Source of the DNA: Rhizobium sp.
GTDB lineage: Bacteria > Pseudomonadota > Alphaproteobacteria > Rhizobiales > Rhizobiaceae
Direction of reading: 5' to 3'
Length of the DNA stretch: 64,000 nt
Assembly (NCBI GenBank): GCA_028290545.1
Contig: JAQGJP010000029.1
Span: forward strand, 1-64,000
Shown one piece after another: positions 18,580 through 26,368 of this stretch; the stretch's first letter is position 1; every line of letters begins with the position of its first letter. Under the pieces are notes generated by a model. That model made no database searches and was not told where the DNA came from. It saw nothing but the letters and a program-made list of their open reading frames with translations. A program made the translations under genes and the position numbers.

Positions 18580-18605
18580 CCTATGTCACAATTCTTCAAC
18601 ATAGG
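18580..18605. repeat. Inverted repeat between clpP and clpX
   Basis: CCTATGT, 12 bases, ACATAGG: a perfect 7-bp inverted repeat in the clpX leader or promoter region. It could be an operator or an mRNA hairpin. I know no regulator with this site. Confidence 0.35.
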
Positions 18606-18699
18606 CTTAATATCCATTCTTAACGCTGACACCCCTGTCCGCAAAGACCCTATCCATCACAATCTTGTCAAGAACAGGGAAAATGCGGTATCCGGATGC

Positions 18700-19332
18700 T
18701 TATAGTTCTTCGCCGCCTTCATTTTCGACGCGAGACGAGATGACGCTGTCGATCAGACCCCAATCCCTGGCTTCTTCGGAAGTCATGAAATTGTCACGAT
18801 CAAGCGCGCGCTCGACCTCGTCATAGGTACGGCCCGTGTGCTTCTCGTAGATTTCGTTCAGGCGGCGCTTCATCTTCAAGATATCGCGGGCATGGCGTTC
18901 GATATCCGACGCCTGACCCTGGAAGCCGCCGGAAGGCTGGTGCACCATGATACGCGCATTCGGCGTCGCAAAGCGCGAACCCTTGTGGCCAGCGGCCAGC
19001 AGCAGCGAACCCATCGACGCGGCCTGGCCGACGCAAAGCGTCGAAACCGGAGGGCGGATGAATTGCATCGTATCGTAGATCGCCATGCCGGATGTCACGA
19101 TGCCGCCGGGAGAATTGATGTAGAGCGCGATTTCCTTTTTCGGATTTTCCGATTCCAGAAACAGCAGCTGGGCGCATACGACTGCGGCCATCGTATCCTC
19201 TACAGGACCGATCACGAAAATGATCCGTTCTTTCAGGAGACGAGAAAAGATATCCCAGCCACGTTCCCCGCGGTTGGTCTGTTCAATGACCGTCGGCACG
19301 ATCGCCATCATGGTCTCAATCGGATCTCTCAT
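18700..19332 (-). CDS. clpP: ATP-dependent Clp protease proteolytic subunit
   Basis: The serine peptidase core of ClpXP, with 210 residues. The catalytic serine is in [14 protein letters not shown], the histidine in [14 protein letters not shown] and the aspartate in the region after ALDRDNFM. The N-terminal axial loop region is [21 protein letters not shown] start at the ATG at 19332, where AAGGA lies 5 bases upstream; a GTG at 19347 is less likely. It stands upstream of clpX in the common clpP-clpX-lon order. Confidence 0.97.
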   Translation of the reverse strand: MRDPIETMMAIVPTVIEQTNRGERGWDIFSRLLKERIIFVIGPVEDTMAAVVCAQLLFLESENPKKEIALYINSPGGIVTSGMAIYDTMQFIRPPVSTLCVGQAASMGSLLLAAGHKGSRFATPNARIMVHQPSGGFQGQASDIERHARDILKMKRRLNEIYEKHTGRTYDEVERALDRDNFMTSEEARDWGLIDSVISSRVENEGGEEL

Positions 19333-19398
19333 GTCCATCCTTCGCACAAACTTCCCCGACCCTGTGGATTCTCGGGAATCATCCTATTTTCTTTCCCA

Positions 19399-19429
19399 TA
19401 CATAGAGTGTCAGGTCCCTGCACTTCAAG
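19399..19429 (-). promoter_or_regulatory. Candidate RpoH-type promoter of clpP
   Basis: On the minus strand CTTGAAG, 16 bases, then TCTATGT. The -35 box is excellent, and the -10 box lacks the first C. It lies about 65 bp before the clpP ATG. Confidence 0.5.
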
Positions 19430-19557
19430 CCATGTCGGGAAAATGCCCGCCATCACTCTACGATTCGGCATTAAAGGTGGATTACACCAGAGCAAGCTTG
19501 CACGGAAATTGTCCGCCAAGGTGAAGGAAGGATGAATGTGCGACGCGGGTCAGATCT

Positions 19558-19638
19558 TCAGAATCGGGCCGGGCTATCGAGGCGAAATGAGCGCATCGAC
19601 AGCCAAACAAAAATGTGGGTATCGACCAGATAGTTCAT
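19558..19638 (-). pseudogene. Truncated PIN-domain toxin fragment
   Basis: A 26-codon frame starting at ATG 19638 reads MNYLVDTHIFVWLS, which is the typical first strand of VapC-like PIN toxins (acidic residue in LVDTH). After 14 residues the similarity ends, and a stop follows soon after. It overlaps the end of a decayed antitoxin gene in the usual toxin-antitoxin order. The catalytic acidic residues of the rest of the domain are missing, so it is a remnant. Confidence 0.6.
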
Positions 19639-19780
19639 TCCCGACCTTCGAACATGGCGGCACCAACTTCGCAATCGGCTTTCCCGCCTTCGCAATTATG
19701 ATGGTCTCTCCGGTTCCAGCATCCTCCGCCAATCGCGAAAGGTGGGTCTTGGCCTCATGAATATTGATCTGACGCGTGAT
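19639..19780 (-). pseudogene. Decayed Phd/YefM-type antitoxin
   Basis: The frame reads ITRQINIHEAKTHLSRLAED and then TGETIIIAKAGKPIAKLVP, the standard N-terminal DNA-binding half of Phd-type antitoxins. The expected first codon is ATC instead of ATG, with a GGAG just upstream, so the start seems lost. After LVP the C-terminal toxin-binding half is missing and the frame runs into the toxin fragment. Both observations point to a dead locus. Confidence 0.65.
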
Positions 19781-19931
19781 GCTCTCCGCTGGACTAAGTC
19801 CGCTTGGTTTAGTCCATCCTTGCCCTGGTCGCAATCTGAGGCGCGATGAACGGGATCGGCCAATAGCTTGACCGCCGCATCGATTGCATTAGGGTCTGTT
19901 TCGCGGCCCTTGTTCATCGAAAGGATATTCA
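19781..19931. other. Gap between toxin-antitoxin remnant and hydrolase gene
   Basis: No gene is supported. It holds the ribosome site of the hydrolase gene (AAGGATATTCA before the ATG) and presumably its promoter. The other side of the remnant, 19333-19557, also holds no gene apart from the clpP promoter region. Confidence 0.45.
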
Positions 19932-20831
19932 ATGTCTTCTCCGGCTCAATCTCTTCGCATCGCGCTTTTCTCGACGGGCCTCGTGGCCTTGTCATCGATG
20001 GCAATGGCGGCCGAAACCAATATTTCCTTCCAGGTCGATGGCCAGAAGGTCGTCGGAACATTGTCCACGATCGACGGCAATGCCAAGGCGCCGGTGGTGG
20101 TGATGTTCCATGGCTTCAGCGGCAGCCGCAACGAACTCGCCATCAACAACACCAAGGACGGCGTTTTTTCTCGCACGGCACGGCTGCTGGCGGAAAGCGG
20201 CTATGCCAGCCTGAGGATCGATTTTCGCGGGTCCGGCGAAAGCGACGGAAAATGGCCGGACACGACGTTCTCGAGCCAGATCAAGGACGGCATCGCCGCG
20301 GTTGACTGGTTGAAAGCCAGCAACCAGATCGATGGCACAAAAATCTCGATCCTCGGCTGGAGCCAGGGCGGGCTGGTTGGCGCGCATGTGGCCGCGGCCA
20401 GACCGGAGGTCAAATCCGTGAGCCTCTGGGCGCCTGTTGCAACCCCGCTCTACACCTATCCGGCCCTCTTGGGCGCAGATAAACTGGCAAAGGCGCTTGC
20501 GAGCCCGCCCGACACCGAGATAACCGCAAAGCTGCCATGGGGCGCCGACACGACGCTGAAGGCCGCCTTCTACCAGGAAATGGTGACCATCAGCCCGATC
20601 GCGGCGATCGCGACATATGAGGGTCCGCTGCAGGTCATCGTCGGCACCCAGGACACCACGGTTTCGCCGCAACCGGCCTCCGGCCAGATCTTTCTCAATT
20701 ACCACGAGGGTAAGGAGAAACTTGAGGTGTTCGACACCGACCACGTGTTCAGCGCCTTTACGGGCCCAGAAGTCATCGACACCAAGATGGTCCCCGCGAC
20801 AGTCGAATGGCTGAAGACCTACAATCCCTGA
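19932..20831 (+). CDS. Exported alpha/beta hydrolase
   Basis: A 299-residue serine hydrolase with a signal peptide (MSSPAQSLRIALFSTGLVALSSMAMA). Fold landmarks are MFHGFSGSRNELA (oxyanion region), RIDFRGSGESDGKW, the nucleophile elbow ILGWSQGGLVGA, the acid in IVGTQDTTVSP and the histidine in VFDTDHVFSAF. The layout matches periplasmic esterases and feruloyl-esterase-like enzymes; the substrate cannot be read. AAGGA stands 6 bases before the ATG. It precedes the P450 gene in the same direction with an 81-bp gap, so they may share a transcript. Confidence 0.88.
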   Translation: MSSPAQSLRIALFSTGLVALSSMAMAAETNISFQVDGQKVVGTLSTIDGNAKAPVVVMFHGFSGSRNELAINNTKDGVFSRTARLLAESGYASLRIDFRGSGESDGKWPDTTFSSQIKDGIAAVDWLKASNQIDGTKISILGWSQGGLVGAHVAAARPEVKSVSLWAPVATPLYTYPALLGADKLAKALASPPDTEITAKLPWGADTTLKAAFYQEMVTISPIAAIATYEGPLQVIVGTQDTTVSPQPASGQIFLNYHEGKEKLEVFDTDHVFSAFTGPEVIDTKMVPATVEWLKTYNP

Positions 20832-20912
20832 TATTCTCGCGGCCCGGATACCAGCCCGCTGCGGTGAATGCCGCACCGGGCGAAGCGTTTAGAACCTGAA
20901 ATCCTGTGCAGC

Positions 20913-22157
20913 ATGTCCTTGCCTTCCTATTTCAAATTCGATCCCACCACGCGCCATCTGTCACTCGACGCGCGCAATCCTGCGTTTTACAGCAATCCGA
21001 ACATCGGTTATACGGCGATGCATGCGGCCTCGCCGACATTCTGGTGGGAGGAGCAGAACCATTGGTATTTCACCGGCTATGATGCCGTGAATGCACTTCT
21101 GCGCGACCGGCGTTTCGGGCGACAGATCACGCATGTGATGAGCCGCGAAGAATTGGGCTGGCCTCAGCCGCAGCCGCATCTTGCCGATTTCGATCGCGCC
21201 GAATCCAGATCGCTGCTGTCGATCGAGCCGCCGGAGCACACGCGCCTGCGGACGCTGGTCAACCGCGCCTTCGTCTCCCGAAATATCGAGCGGCTGCGAC
21301 CGGAGATCACGGCCCTTTGTCACCGGCTGATCGACGGCTTCGAAAAAGACGGCGAGACGGAACTGCTGGCGCGATTTGCCGAGATCATACCGGTCACGGT
21401 GATCGCCAGCATGATCGGCGTGCCGCCCGACATGTGCCGGCAATTGCTCGACTGGAGCCATGATTATGTGCGGATGTACATGTTCAGTAAAACCGACGAG
21501 GACGAGCACCGCGCCAACCTGGCGGCCCGGGAATTCGCCGCCTATATCGTCCAGCTCGCGGCCGAGCGACGCGCCGATCCGCAGGACGATCTGCTGACGC
21601 TGATGCTGTCACCGACCCGTGACGGGCAATATCTGACCGAGGATGAGCTGGTTTCGACGGCGATCGTCCTGCTCAATGCCGGGCACGAGGCGACCGTGCA
21701 CCAGATCGGCAACGCCGTGAACATCATTCTGAAATCCGGAATGAATCCGCAAGCACTCTTCGGCGACGCCCGCGCGACGGAATTGACGGTGGAGGAATGT
21801 TTCCGGATTTCCGCACCGGTACATATATTCAAGCGCTGGGCGCTTGAGGATCTGGAATTCGACGGTATTTCCTTCAGAAAGGGCGACGAGGTGGGGCTAA
21901 TCCTCGCCGGGGCCAATCTCGATCCTCGCAAGTTTTCCGATCCGCTTGTGTTCAAGCCGGATCGCGACCAGGGAACAAGCCTGTCGTTCGGCGCCGGCAT
22001 CCATTTCTGCATCGGCGCGCCACTTGCTCGGCTGGAAATGCAGATCGCCCTGCCGATCCTGTTCGAGCGATTGCCGAACATGCGGATCGCCGCCGAGCCC
22101 GTGGTCAAGGATGTCTATCATTTCCACGGGCTCGATCGGCTCGATCTTGCGTGGTGA
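20913..22157 (+). CDS. Cytochrome P450
   Basis: A soluble bacterial P450 of 414 residues, in the class that receives electrons from a ferredoxin. Landmarks are the I-helix LLNAGHEATVHQIGN (oxygen-activation region), ExxR in VEECFRIS, and the heme loop SFGAGIHFCIGAPLARLEMQ with the cysteine ligand. The substrate is unknown; the layout resembles CYP107-like hydroxylases. I use the ATG at 20913; the ribosome site is poor. Its stop directly abuts the stop of the convergent dehydrogenase gene (TGATCA). No ferredoxin or reductase gene is next to it; the ferredoxin at 33834 is a different type of locus. Confidence 0.93.
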   Translation: MSLPSYFKFDPTTRHLSLDARNPAFYSNPNIGYTAMHAASPTFWWEEQNHWYFTGYDAVNALLRDRRFGRQITHVMSREELGWPQPQPHLADFDRAESRSLLSIEPPEHTRLRTLVNRAFVSRNIERLRPEITALCHRLIDGFEKDGETELLARFAEIIPVTVIASMIGVPPDMCRQLLDWSHDYVRMYMFSKTDEDEHRANLAAREFAAYIVQLAAERRADPQDDLLTLMLSPTRDGQYLTEDELVSTAIVLLNAGHEATVHQIGNAVNIILKSGMNPQALFGDARATELTVEECFRISAPVHIFKRWALEDLEFDGISFRKGDEVGLILAGANLDPRKFSDPLVFKPDRDQGTSLSFGAGIHFCIGAPLARLEMQIALPILFERLPNMRIAAEPVVKDVYHFHGLDRLDLAW

Positions 22158-22973
22158 TCAGGCGGCAGCCTTGGCTGTGACGCCATAGCGCGCGGCTGGC
22201 TTGTTGCTCGACACTTGCGCGCCGAGCGCTGCGCGGGCTGTTTCGAACGACTGCCACAGGCTGGCGTCTTCAAGCGAAGGGATCGTTACAAGTTCGCCAG
22301 TATCGAATCCGGCCAGCGCGGCTTCGACGAGATCATCGACATGCATGACCATTTCTGGCGGATAGTTTTGCACATCACCGCCGGCCCGATCGAAAAACTC
22401 GGTCCGTGTCAGCCCCGGAAGGACAGCCTGCAGCCGCACGCCCTTGCCTTCGAGTTCCCTGGCAAGCGATTGGGTCAGCCCGAGAACGAAGCTCTTGGTG
22501 CCGCTATATGTGCCGTTGAACACTTCAGGAGCGATCGCGACACCGGATGCAATATTGATGATCGCGCCGCTACCCCGCTTGGCGAACACTTGCGCTGCCG
22601 CCACTGCAAGGCGGTTGGCCGCCGTCACGTTCAGGTCGATCATCTGGTCGAGATAGTCGATGTCGTCGGCCAACAGCGGTCCCTTGGGCCCAATGCCGGC
22701 ATTGTTGACCAGCAACGTGATCTTGTCGTCGGTGCGAAGCCGGGCCTCGATACGCTTCACGTCCTCTCTTTTCGCCAGGTCGGCGGGCAGGGATTCCGCC
22801 GAGATACCGTGTTTCTCCGCGAGCTCCGCAGCGATCGCGTCGAGGCGTTTGCCATCCCGCGCCACCAGCAGGAGATCATATCCCCGCGCCGCCAGTTTCG
22901 CCGCATAAGTCGCGCCGATGCCCGACGATGCTCCGGTTACCAAAGCTGTACCCAAGTGTGCTGCACGTGCCAT
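22158..22973 (-). CDS. Short-chain dehydrogenase/reductase
   Basis: An NAD(P)-dependent oxidoreductase of 271 residues. The cofactor motif is ALVTGASSGIGATYA, the structural motif LLVNNAGIGPKG, and the catalytic tyrosine and lysine are in GTYSGTKSFVLGL. GGAGAGCAGAA precedes the ATG at 22973. It is divergent from a MarR-type gene with a 141-bp gap, an arrangement in which the regulator often controls both genes. The substrate is unknown. Confidence 0.92.
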   Translation of the reverse strand: MARAAHLGTALVTGASSGIGATYAAKLAARGYDLLLVARDGKRLDAIAAELAEKHGISAESLPADLAKREDVKRIEARLRTDDKITLLVNNAGIGPKGPLLADDIDYLDQMIDLNVTAANRLAVAAAQVFAKRGSGAIINIASGVAIAPEVFNGTYSGTKSFVLGLTQSLARELEGKGVRLQAVLPGLTRTEFFDRAGGDVQNYPPEMVMHVDDLVEAALAGFDTGELVTIPSLEDASLWQSFETARAALGAQVSSNKPAARYGVTAKAAA

Positions 22974-23114
22974 TTCTGCTCTCCTTCTGGAATTTACTGG
23001 CATATACCACTATATCTGGGGAAGGTGTTTTGGATGACAAGAGGAGCTTGAAAATATTTCTTGTTTCCCGGTCGGAGGCAAACCAGCTAGGTTTTCCGTT
23101 AAGGAGTATTGGAA
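22974..23114. promoter_or_regulatory. Divergent promoter region, dehydrogenase and MarR gene
   Basis: Toward the dehydrogenase, TTGTCA, 17 bases, AGATAT can serve as a promoter (minus strand). An AT-rich partial palindrome ATATACCACTATAT lies at about 23002-23015, within or next to it, and is a possible MarR operator. AAGGAG at 23101 is the ribosome site of the MarR gene. Confidence 0.4.
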
Positions 23115-23576
23115 ATGGCAAATGACGGCATCTGGATGCTTTGCACCAACAGCGCGATCCGCCGCGCCTCGCGCCAGCTTGGCCAGCTCTATGAGGATGC
23201 CATGGGCGACACGGGCCTGAAAGGCACGCAATTCACGCTGCTGTCACAAATCAGGCAAGACGGGCAACCAGCGCTCAAGGCGCTGGCGGAGGCGATGGTG
23301 ATGGATCTTTCCGCGCTTGGCCACACGCTGAAGCCGCTGATCCGCGACGGGCTGGTGGAACTGGTAGCCGATCCTCGGGATCGCCGCGTCAAACGCGTGC
23401 GGCTGACCACGCTTGGCGAAGCAAAGCAGGCGGATCTGGTGGCGCGCTGGCAGGTGGCACAGTCACGGTTCGACCAGGTTTTCGGGGCGGAAAAATCGGC
23501 GGAACTGCGTCGGGCACTGGCGCTCATATCATCGCCGGAATTTGCCGACGCGTTTGAGAATGGGCTTCGCAATTAG
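23115..23576 (+). CDS. MarR-family transcriptional regulator
   Basis: A 153-residue winged-helix regulator that acts as a dimer and typically releases DNA when it binds a phenolic or oxidised ligand. The recognition region is PALKALAEAMVMDLSALGHTL and the wing DPRDRRVKRVRLTTLGEAK. The ATG at 23115 has AAGGAG 8 bases upstream. Divergence from the dehydrogenase gene suggests that it represses that gene, and perhaps itself. A cysteine near residue 10 (MLCTNSAIRRA) is at the position of redox-sensing OhrR-type proteins, which makes thiol sensing possible but unproven. Confidence 0.9.
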   Translation: MANDGIWMLCTNSAIRRASRQLGQLYEDAMGDTGLKGTQFTLLSQIRQDGQPALKALAEAMVMDLSALGHTLKPLIRDGLVELVADPRDRRVKRVRLTTLGEAKQADLVARWQVAQSRFDQVFGAEKSAELRRALALISSPEFADAFENGLRN

Positions 23577-23683
23577 CAATTGCCGGCTTCGTATCAGAAC
23601 TTGAGGCAAGAACTTGCGGTCACACTCATGCGCATGTAATCTCACAATCATGATCCATTACTATTCAAAATATGAGTGGCGGA

Positions 23684-23950
23684 ATGGCAAATACAAAACC
23701 GACGTCAGACACTAGTTCGGACCACGGAAAGACCGGGCAAACATCGGCAGACTCGAAGGCAGGTCGCTTTCTCGATGCAAAGAGTGTCAAAGGCCGCTTT
23801 TCAGGCGTGGCGACTGAGCACGAAAGTGTCAGCGCTTCACGCAATCAGACTCCACGCCGACCCGGCAGGTTCAAGGGCACGCTTTCGGTGGGTCCTGAAT
23901 TCTTTGAAGGTCTTACAACCGACGAATTGTCGGAGCTTACTGGCGTATGA
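23684..23950 (+). CDS. Antitoxin of a PIN-toxin pair, atypical N-terminus
   Basis: An 88-residue protein overlapping the toxin gene by ATGA. The C-terminal 31 residues (RRPGRFKGTLSVGPEFFEGL, then TTDELSELTGV) match the toxin-binding tail of Phd/VapB-type antitoxins, which usually reads as R-G-KG, hydrophobic strand, F and L. The first 55 residues are polar and low in complexity, and I do not see the usual DNA-binding half. An ATG at 23672 is an alternative start; neither has a good ribosome site. It may not autoregulate in the usual way. Confidence 0.6.
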   Translation: MANTKPTSDTSSDHGKTGQTSADSKAGRFLDAKSVKGRFSGVATEHESVSASRNQTPRRPGRFKGTLSVGPEFFEGLTTDELSELTGV

Positions 23951-24333
23951 GAGCACTGCTCGATACGCATACGCTCCTTTGGTGGCTGGCTGATGATCCG
24001 GACTTGTCACATGTCGCACGCGAGGTGATAGCCGATCGAGACAACGACATATTCGTAAGTTCTGCGTCTGCTTGGGAAATTGCCACAAAATACGCTAAGG
24101 GCAAGCTACCCTCCGCTTCGGTTATCATAAATGACTTGCCCGGCATAATCTCGGATGAAGGCTTTCAGCATTTGCCAATAACCTCCAATCATATGGTCCG
24201 AAGCGTGTTTTTGCCCGGAGATCACCGAGATCCGTTTGATCGTATACTCGCCGCCCAATCAGTGCTGGAAGAAATGCCAATCCTCTCCATCGACAGCATG
24301 CTGGCTGCGCTTGGCGCTCAGTCGGTCTGGTAA
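23947..24333 (+). CDS. PIN-domain toxin (VapC-like)
   Basis: A 128-residue ribonuclease-type toxin. PIN landmarks are MRALLDTHTLLWWL (first acidic residue), SSASAWEIATKYAKGKL (second), the region DHRDPFDRILAAQ (third and fourth) and LSIDSMLAALG. All the expected acidic residues are present, so it is probably active and held in check by the preceding antitoxin. Translation is coupled by the ATGA overlap. It converges on the cupin gene with only 6 bp between the stops. Confidence 0.87.
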   Translation: MRALLDTHTLLWWLADDPDLSHVAREVIADRDNDIFVSSASAWEIATKYAKGKLPSASVIINDLPGIISDEGFQHLPITSNHMVRSVFLPGDHRDPFDRILAAQSVLEEMPILSIDSMLAALGAQSVW

Positions 24334-24339
24334 GCGTCC

Positions 24340-24687
24340 TCACACCCTGATCACATAATCCTTGCGTGTCGTTTCAACCACTTCCCATGTTCCCTTGAAT
24401 CCGGGCCGCAGGATGTAGCTGTCACCTGCCCTAAGGTGAACTTCGGAACCGCCATCCTCCGTCACCACAGAATGACCTTCAATTATGTGGAAATATTCCC
24501 ACTCGTCATAGGAAATCTTCCATTTGCCCGGCGTCGCCTGCCAGATCCCGGCGTAAAGGCCGCCCTCGGCCTCCTCGATATTCCATGTCGTGAATACCGG
24601 ATTGCCGGAGATCAGCCGGTCCGGCGCGGGCGCGCCGGTTTCCGGAACAATTGTGGAGAGATCAAAGGAAAGCGCAGTCTGGCTCAT
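24340..24687 (-). CDS. Cupin-domain protein (DUF861 type)
   Basis: A single cupin domain in 115 residues. Typical parts are WEYFHIIEGHSVVTEDGGSE (metal-binding histidine and glutamate region), LRAGDSYILRPGFKGTWEV, and the C-terminal strand. This layout is common to DUF861 cupins, some of which resemble ureidoglycine aminohydrolase. It starts at ATG 24687 and overlaps the stop of the upstream sulfhydrylase gene by ATGA, so the two are co-translated. The link suggests a role near sulfur or amino-acid metabolism, but I cannot name a reaction. Confidence 0.85.
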   Translation of the reverse strand: MSQTALSFDLSTIVPETGAPAPDRLISGNPVFTTWNIEEAEGGLYAGIWQATPGKWKISYDEWEYFHIIEGHSVVTEDGGSEVHLRAGDSYILRPGFKGTWEVVETTRKDYVIRV

Positions 24688-25967
24688 GCCTGCTCCAGGG
24701 CCTGTTCGAGATCGGCGATGATATCGGAGACATCCTCGATGCCGACCGAAAGACGGACCACATCCGGGCCGGCGCCGGCCGCAATCTGCTGTTCGGGTGT
24801 CAGCTGCCTGTGGGTGGTGGAGGCCGGGTGGATGACCAGCGAGCGGGTGTCGCCGATATTGGCGAGATGCGAGAACAGCTTGAGCGCTTCCACGAATGTC
24901 TTGCCGGACTCGTAGCCGCCCTTGACGCCAAAGGTGAACACCGCCCCTGCCCCCTTGGGCGAATATTTCTGCTGCAGGGCGTGGTTGGGATCGTCGGCAA
25001 GCCCGGAATAATTGACCCAGGAAACTTTCGGATGGGTCTTCAGCCATTTGGCCACCGTCATTGCATTTTCGCAATGCCTCTGCATCCGCAAGGGCAACGT
25101 CTCGATGCCGGTCAACAACAAGAAGGAGTTCAGCGGCGCGATGGTCGGTCCGAAATCGCGAAGGCCAAGCACGCGGGCGGCGATTGCGAAGGCGAAATTG
25201 CCGAATGCCTGGTGCAGCACAACGCCGCCATATTCGGGACGCGGCTCCGAAAGCATCGGATATTTGCCGGATTTCGTCCAGTCGAACGTGCCGCCATCGA
25301 CCAGCACGCCGCCCATGGAATTGCCATGGCCACCCATGAACTTGGTCAGCGAATGGACGATGATGTCGGCGCCGTGCTCGATCGGACGGATGAGATAGGG
25401 CGAAGCCATCGTATTGTCGACGATCAGCGGCAGGCCGTGCTTGTGGGCTATGTCGGCAATCGCGGCGATATCGACGAAAGTACCGCCGGGGTTGGCGAGA
25501 CTTTCAACGAAGACGCCCTTGGTCTTCTCGTCGATCAGTGCCTCCATCGAACCTGGGTCGGATGTATCCATCCAGCGCACATGCCAGTCGAAGCTCTTGA
25601 AAGCATTGCCGAATTGATTGATCGAACCGCCGTAGAGCCGCCTGGCGGCGATGAAATTGTCGCCCGGACGCATGATCGTGTGGAAAATCAGCAGCTGTGC
25701 AGCGTGGCCCGACGCAGTCGCAAGCGCCGCAGTGCCGCCTTCAAGGGCAGCAACGCGCTCCTCCAGAACGGCCTGGGTCGGATTCATGATGCGGGTGTAG
25801 ATATTGCCGAACTGCTGCAGGCCGAAGAGCGCCGCGGCATGATCCGAGCTGTCGAACACATAGGCGGTGGTCTGGTAGATTGGCGTGATCCGCGCCTTGG
25901 TGGTCGGATCTGGCTGCGCGCCGGCATGCACCGCTAGCGTCGAGAATCCCGGATTGTCCTTGCTCAT
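24684..25967 (-). CDS. O-acetylhomoserine aminocarboxypropyltransferase family enzyme
   Basis: A PLP enzyme of 427 residues from the Cys/Met metabolism family. It probably makes homocysteine from O-acetylhomoserine and sulfide. The PLP lysine is in IIVHSLTKFMGGHGNSMGG. Further landmarks are YTRIMNPTQAVLEERVAALEGG (cofactor phosphate region) and IVDNTMASPYLIRP. The insertion pattern and length favour O-acetylhomoserine sulfhydrylase over cystathionine gamma-synthase (about 390 residues). The ATG at 25967 has GGGAGG upstream. It forms an operon with the cupin gene. I looked for a SAM-II riboswitch in its leader and found none. Confidence 0.9.
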   Translation of the reverse strand: MSKDNPGFSTLAVHAGAQPDPTTKARITPIYQTTAYVFDSSDHAAALFGLQQFGNIYTRIMNPTQAVLEERVAALEGGTAALATASGHAAQLLIFHTIMRPGDNFIAARRLYGGSINQFGNAFKSFDWHVRWMDTSDPGSMEALIDEKTKGVFVESLANPGGTFVDIAAIADIAHKHGLPLIVDNTMASPYLIRPIEHGADIIVHSLTKFMGGHGNSMGGVLVDGGTFDWTKSGKYPMLSEPRPEYGGVVLHQAFGNFAFAIAARVLGLRDFGPTIAPLNSFLLLTGIETLPLRMQRHCENAMTVAKWLKTHPKVSWVNYSGLADDPNHALQQKYSPKGAGAVFTFGVKGGYESGKTFVEALKLFSHLANIGDTRSLVIHPASTTHRQLTPEQQIAAGAGPDVVRLSVGIEDVSDIIADLEQALEQA

Positions 25968-26368
25968 CAAAACCTCCCTTTTGTGATTGCGGCGATCATA
26001 GCGATTTCGTTTCGGCTGTTAAGCCCGGATCCGATTTTATCTTTCGCGCACTCCGCGAAAGCAGAAAAACCACACCAGGACTATAAGGCTGCAAAATTCG
26101 TCTGCATGGGCACATTCGTCCCTGCGGCTGCGCATCGGGAAAATATTTTTTCAGCCAAAAACGAGCATGCAAAACGCCGCACCGCATCGCGACGGGCAAT
26201 GAATCATGTTGCGAGCAATTCGCGCAATATTCCGGAAGGAAATCAAGAGGGCGGCAAGAGCGCACATCGCGATGAATTCTGGCCCGCCCACAGCGAGGTG
26301 ATCAATCATCGCCAGATTTCGGCCGCAAACTGATCCTGCCCGATCACGTCGACGCCGAACGAAAATTG
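25968..26368. other. Intergenic region upstream of the sulfhydrylase gene
   Basis: 400 bp without a supported gene. A perfect 8-bp hairpin CTTTCGCG-CACTC-CGCGAAAG lies at 26041-26061 in the presumed leader of the sulfhydrylase mRNA, about 75 bp before its ATG, without a T-run. The rest, up to the end of dksA, is featureless to me. Confidence 0.45.

Noticed and set aside
24688-25074. N-terminal extension of the cupin protein
   Set aside because: The upstream frame lies inside the conserved sulfhydrylase gene. The ATG at 24687 overlaps that gene's stop in the usual ATGA manner.
25975-26100. SAM-II riboswitch in front of the sulfhydrylase gene
   Set aside because: The leader has a hairpin and a distant resemblance in AAATCGCTA, but the core conserved blocks of SAM-II are absent.
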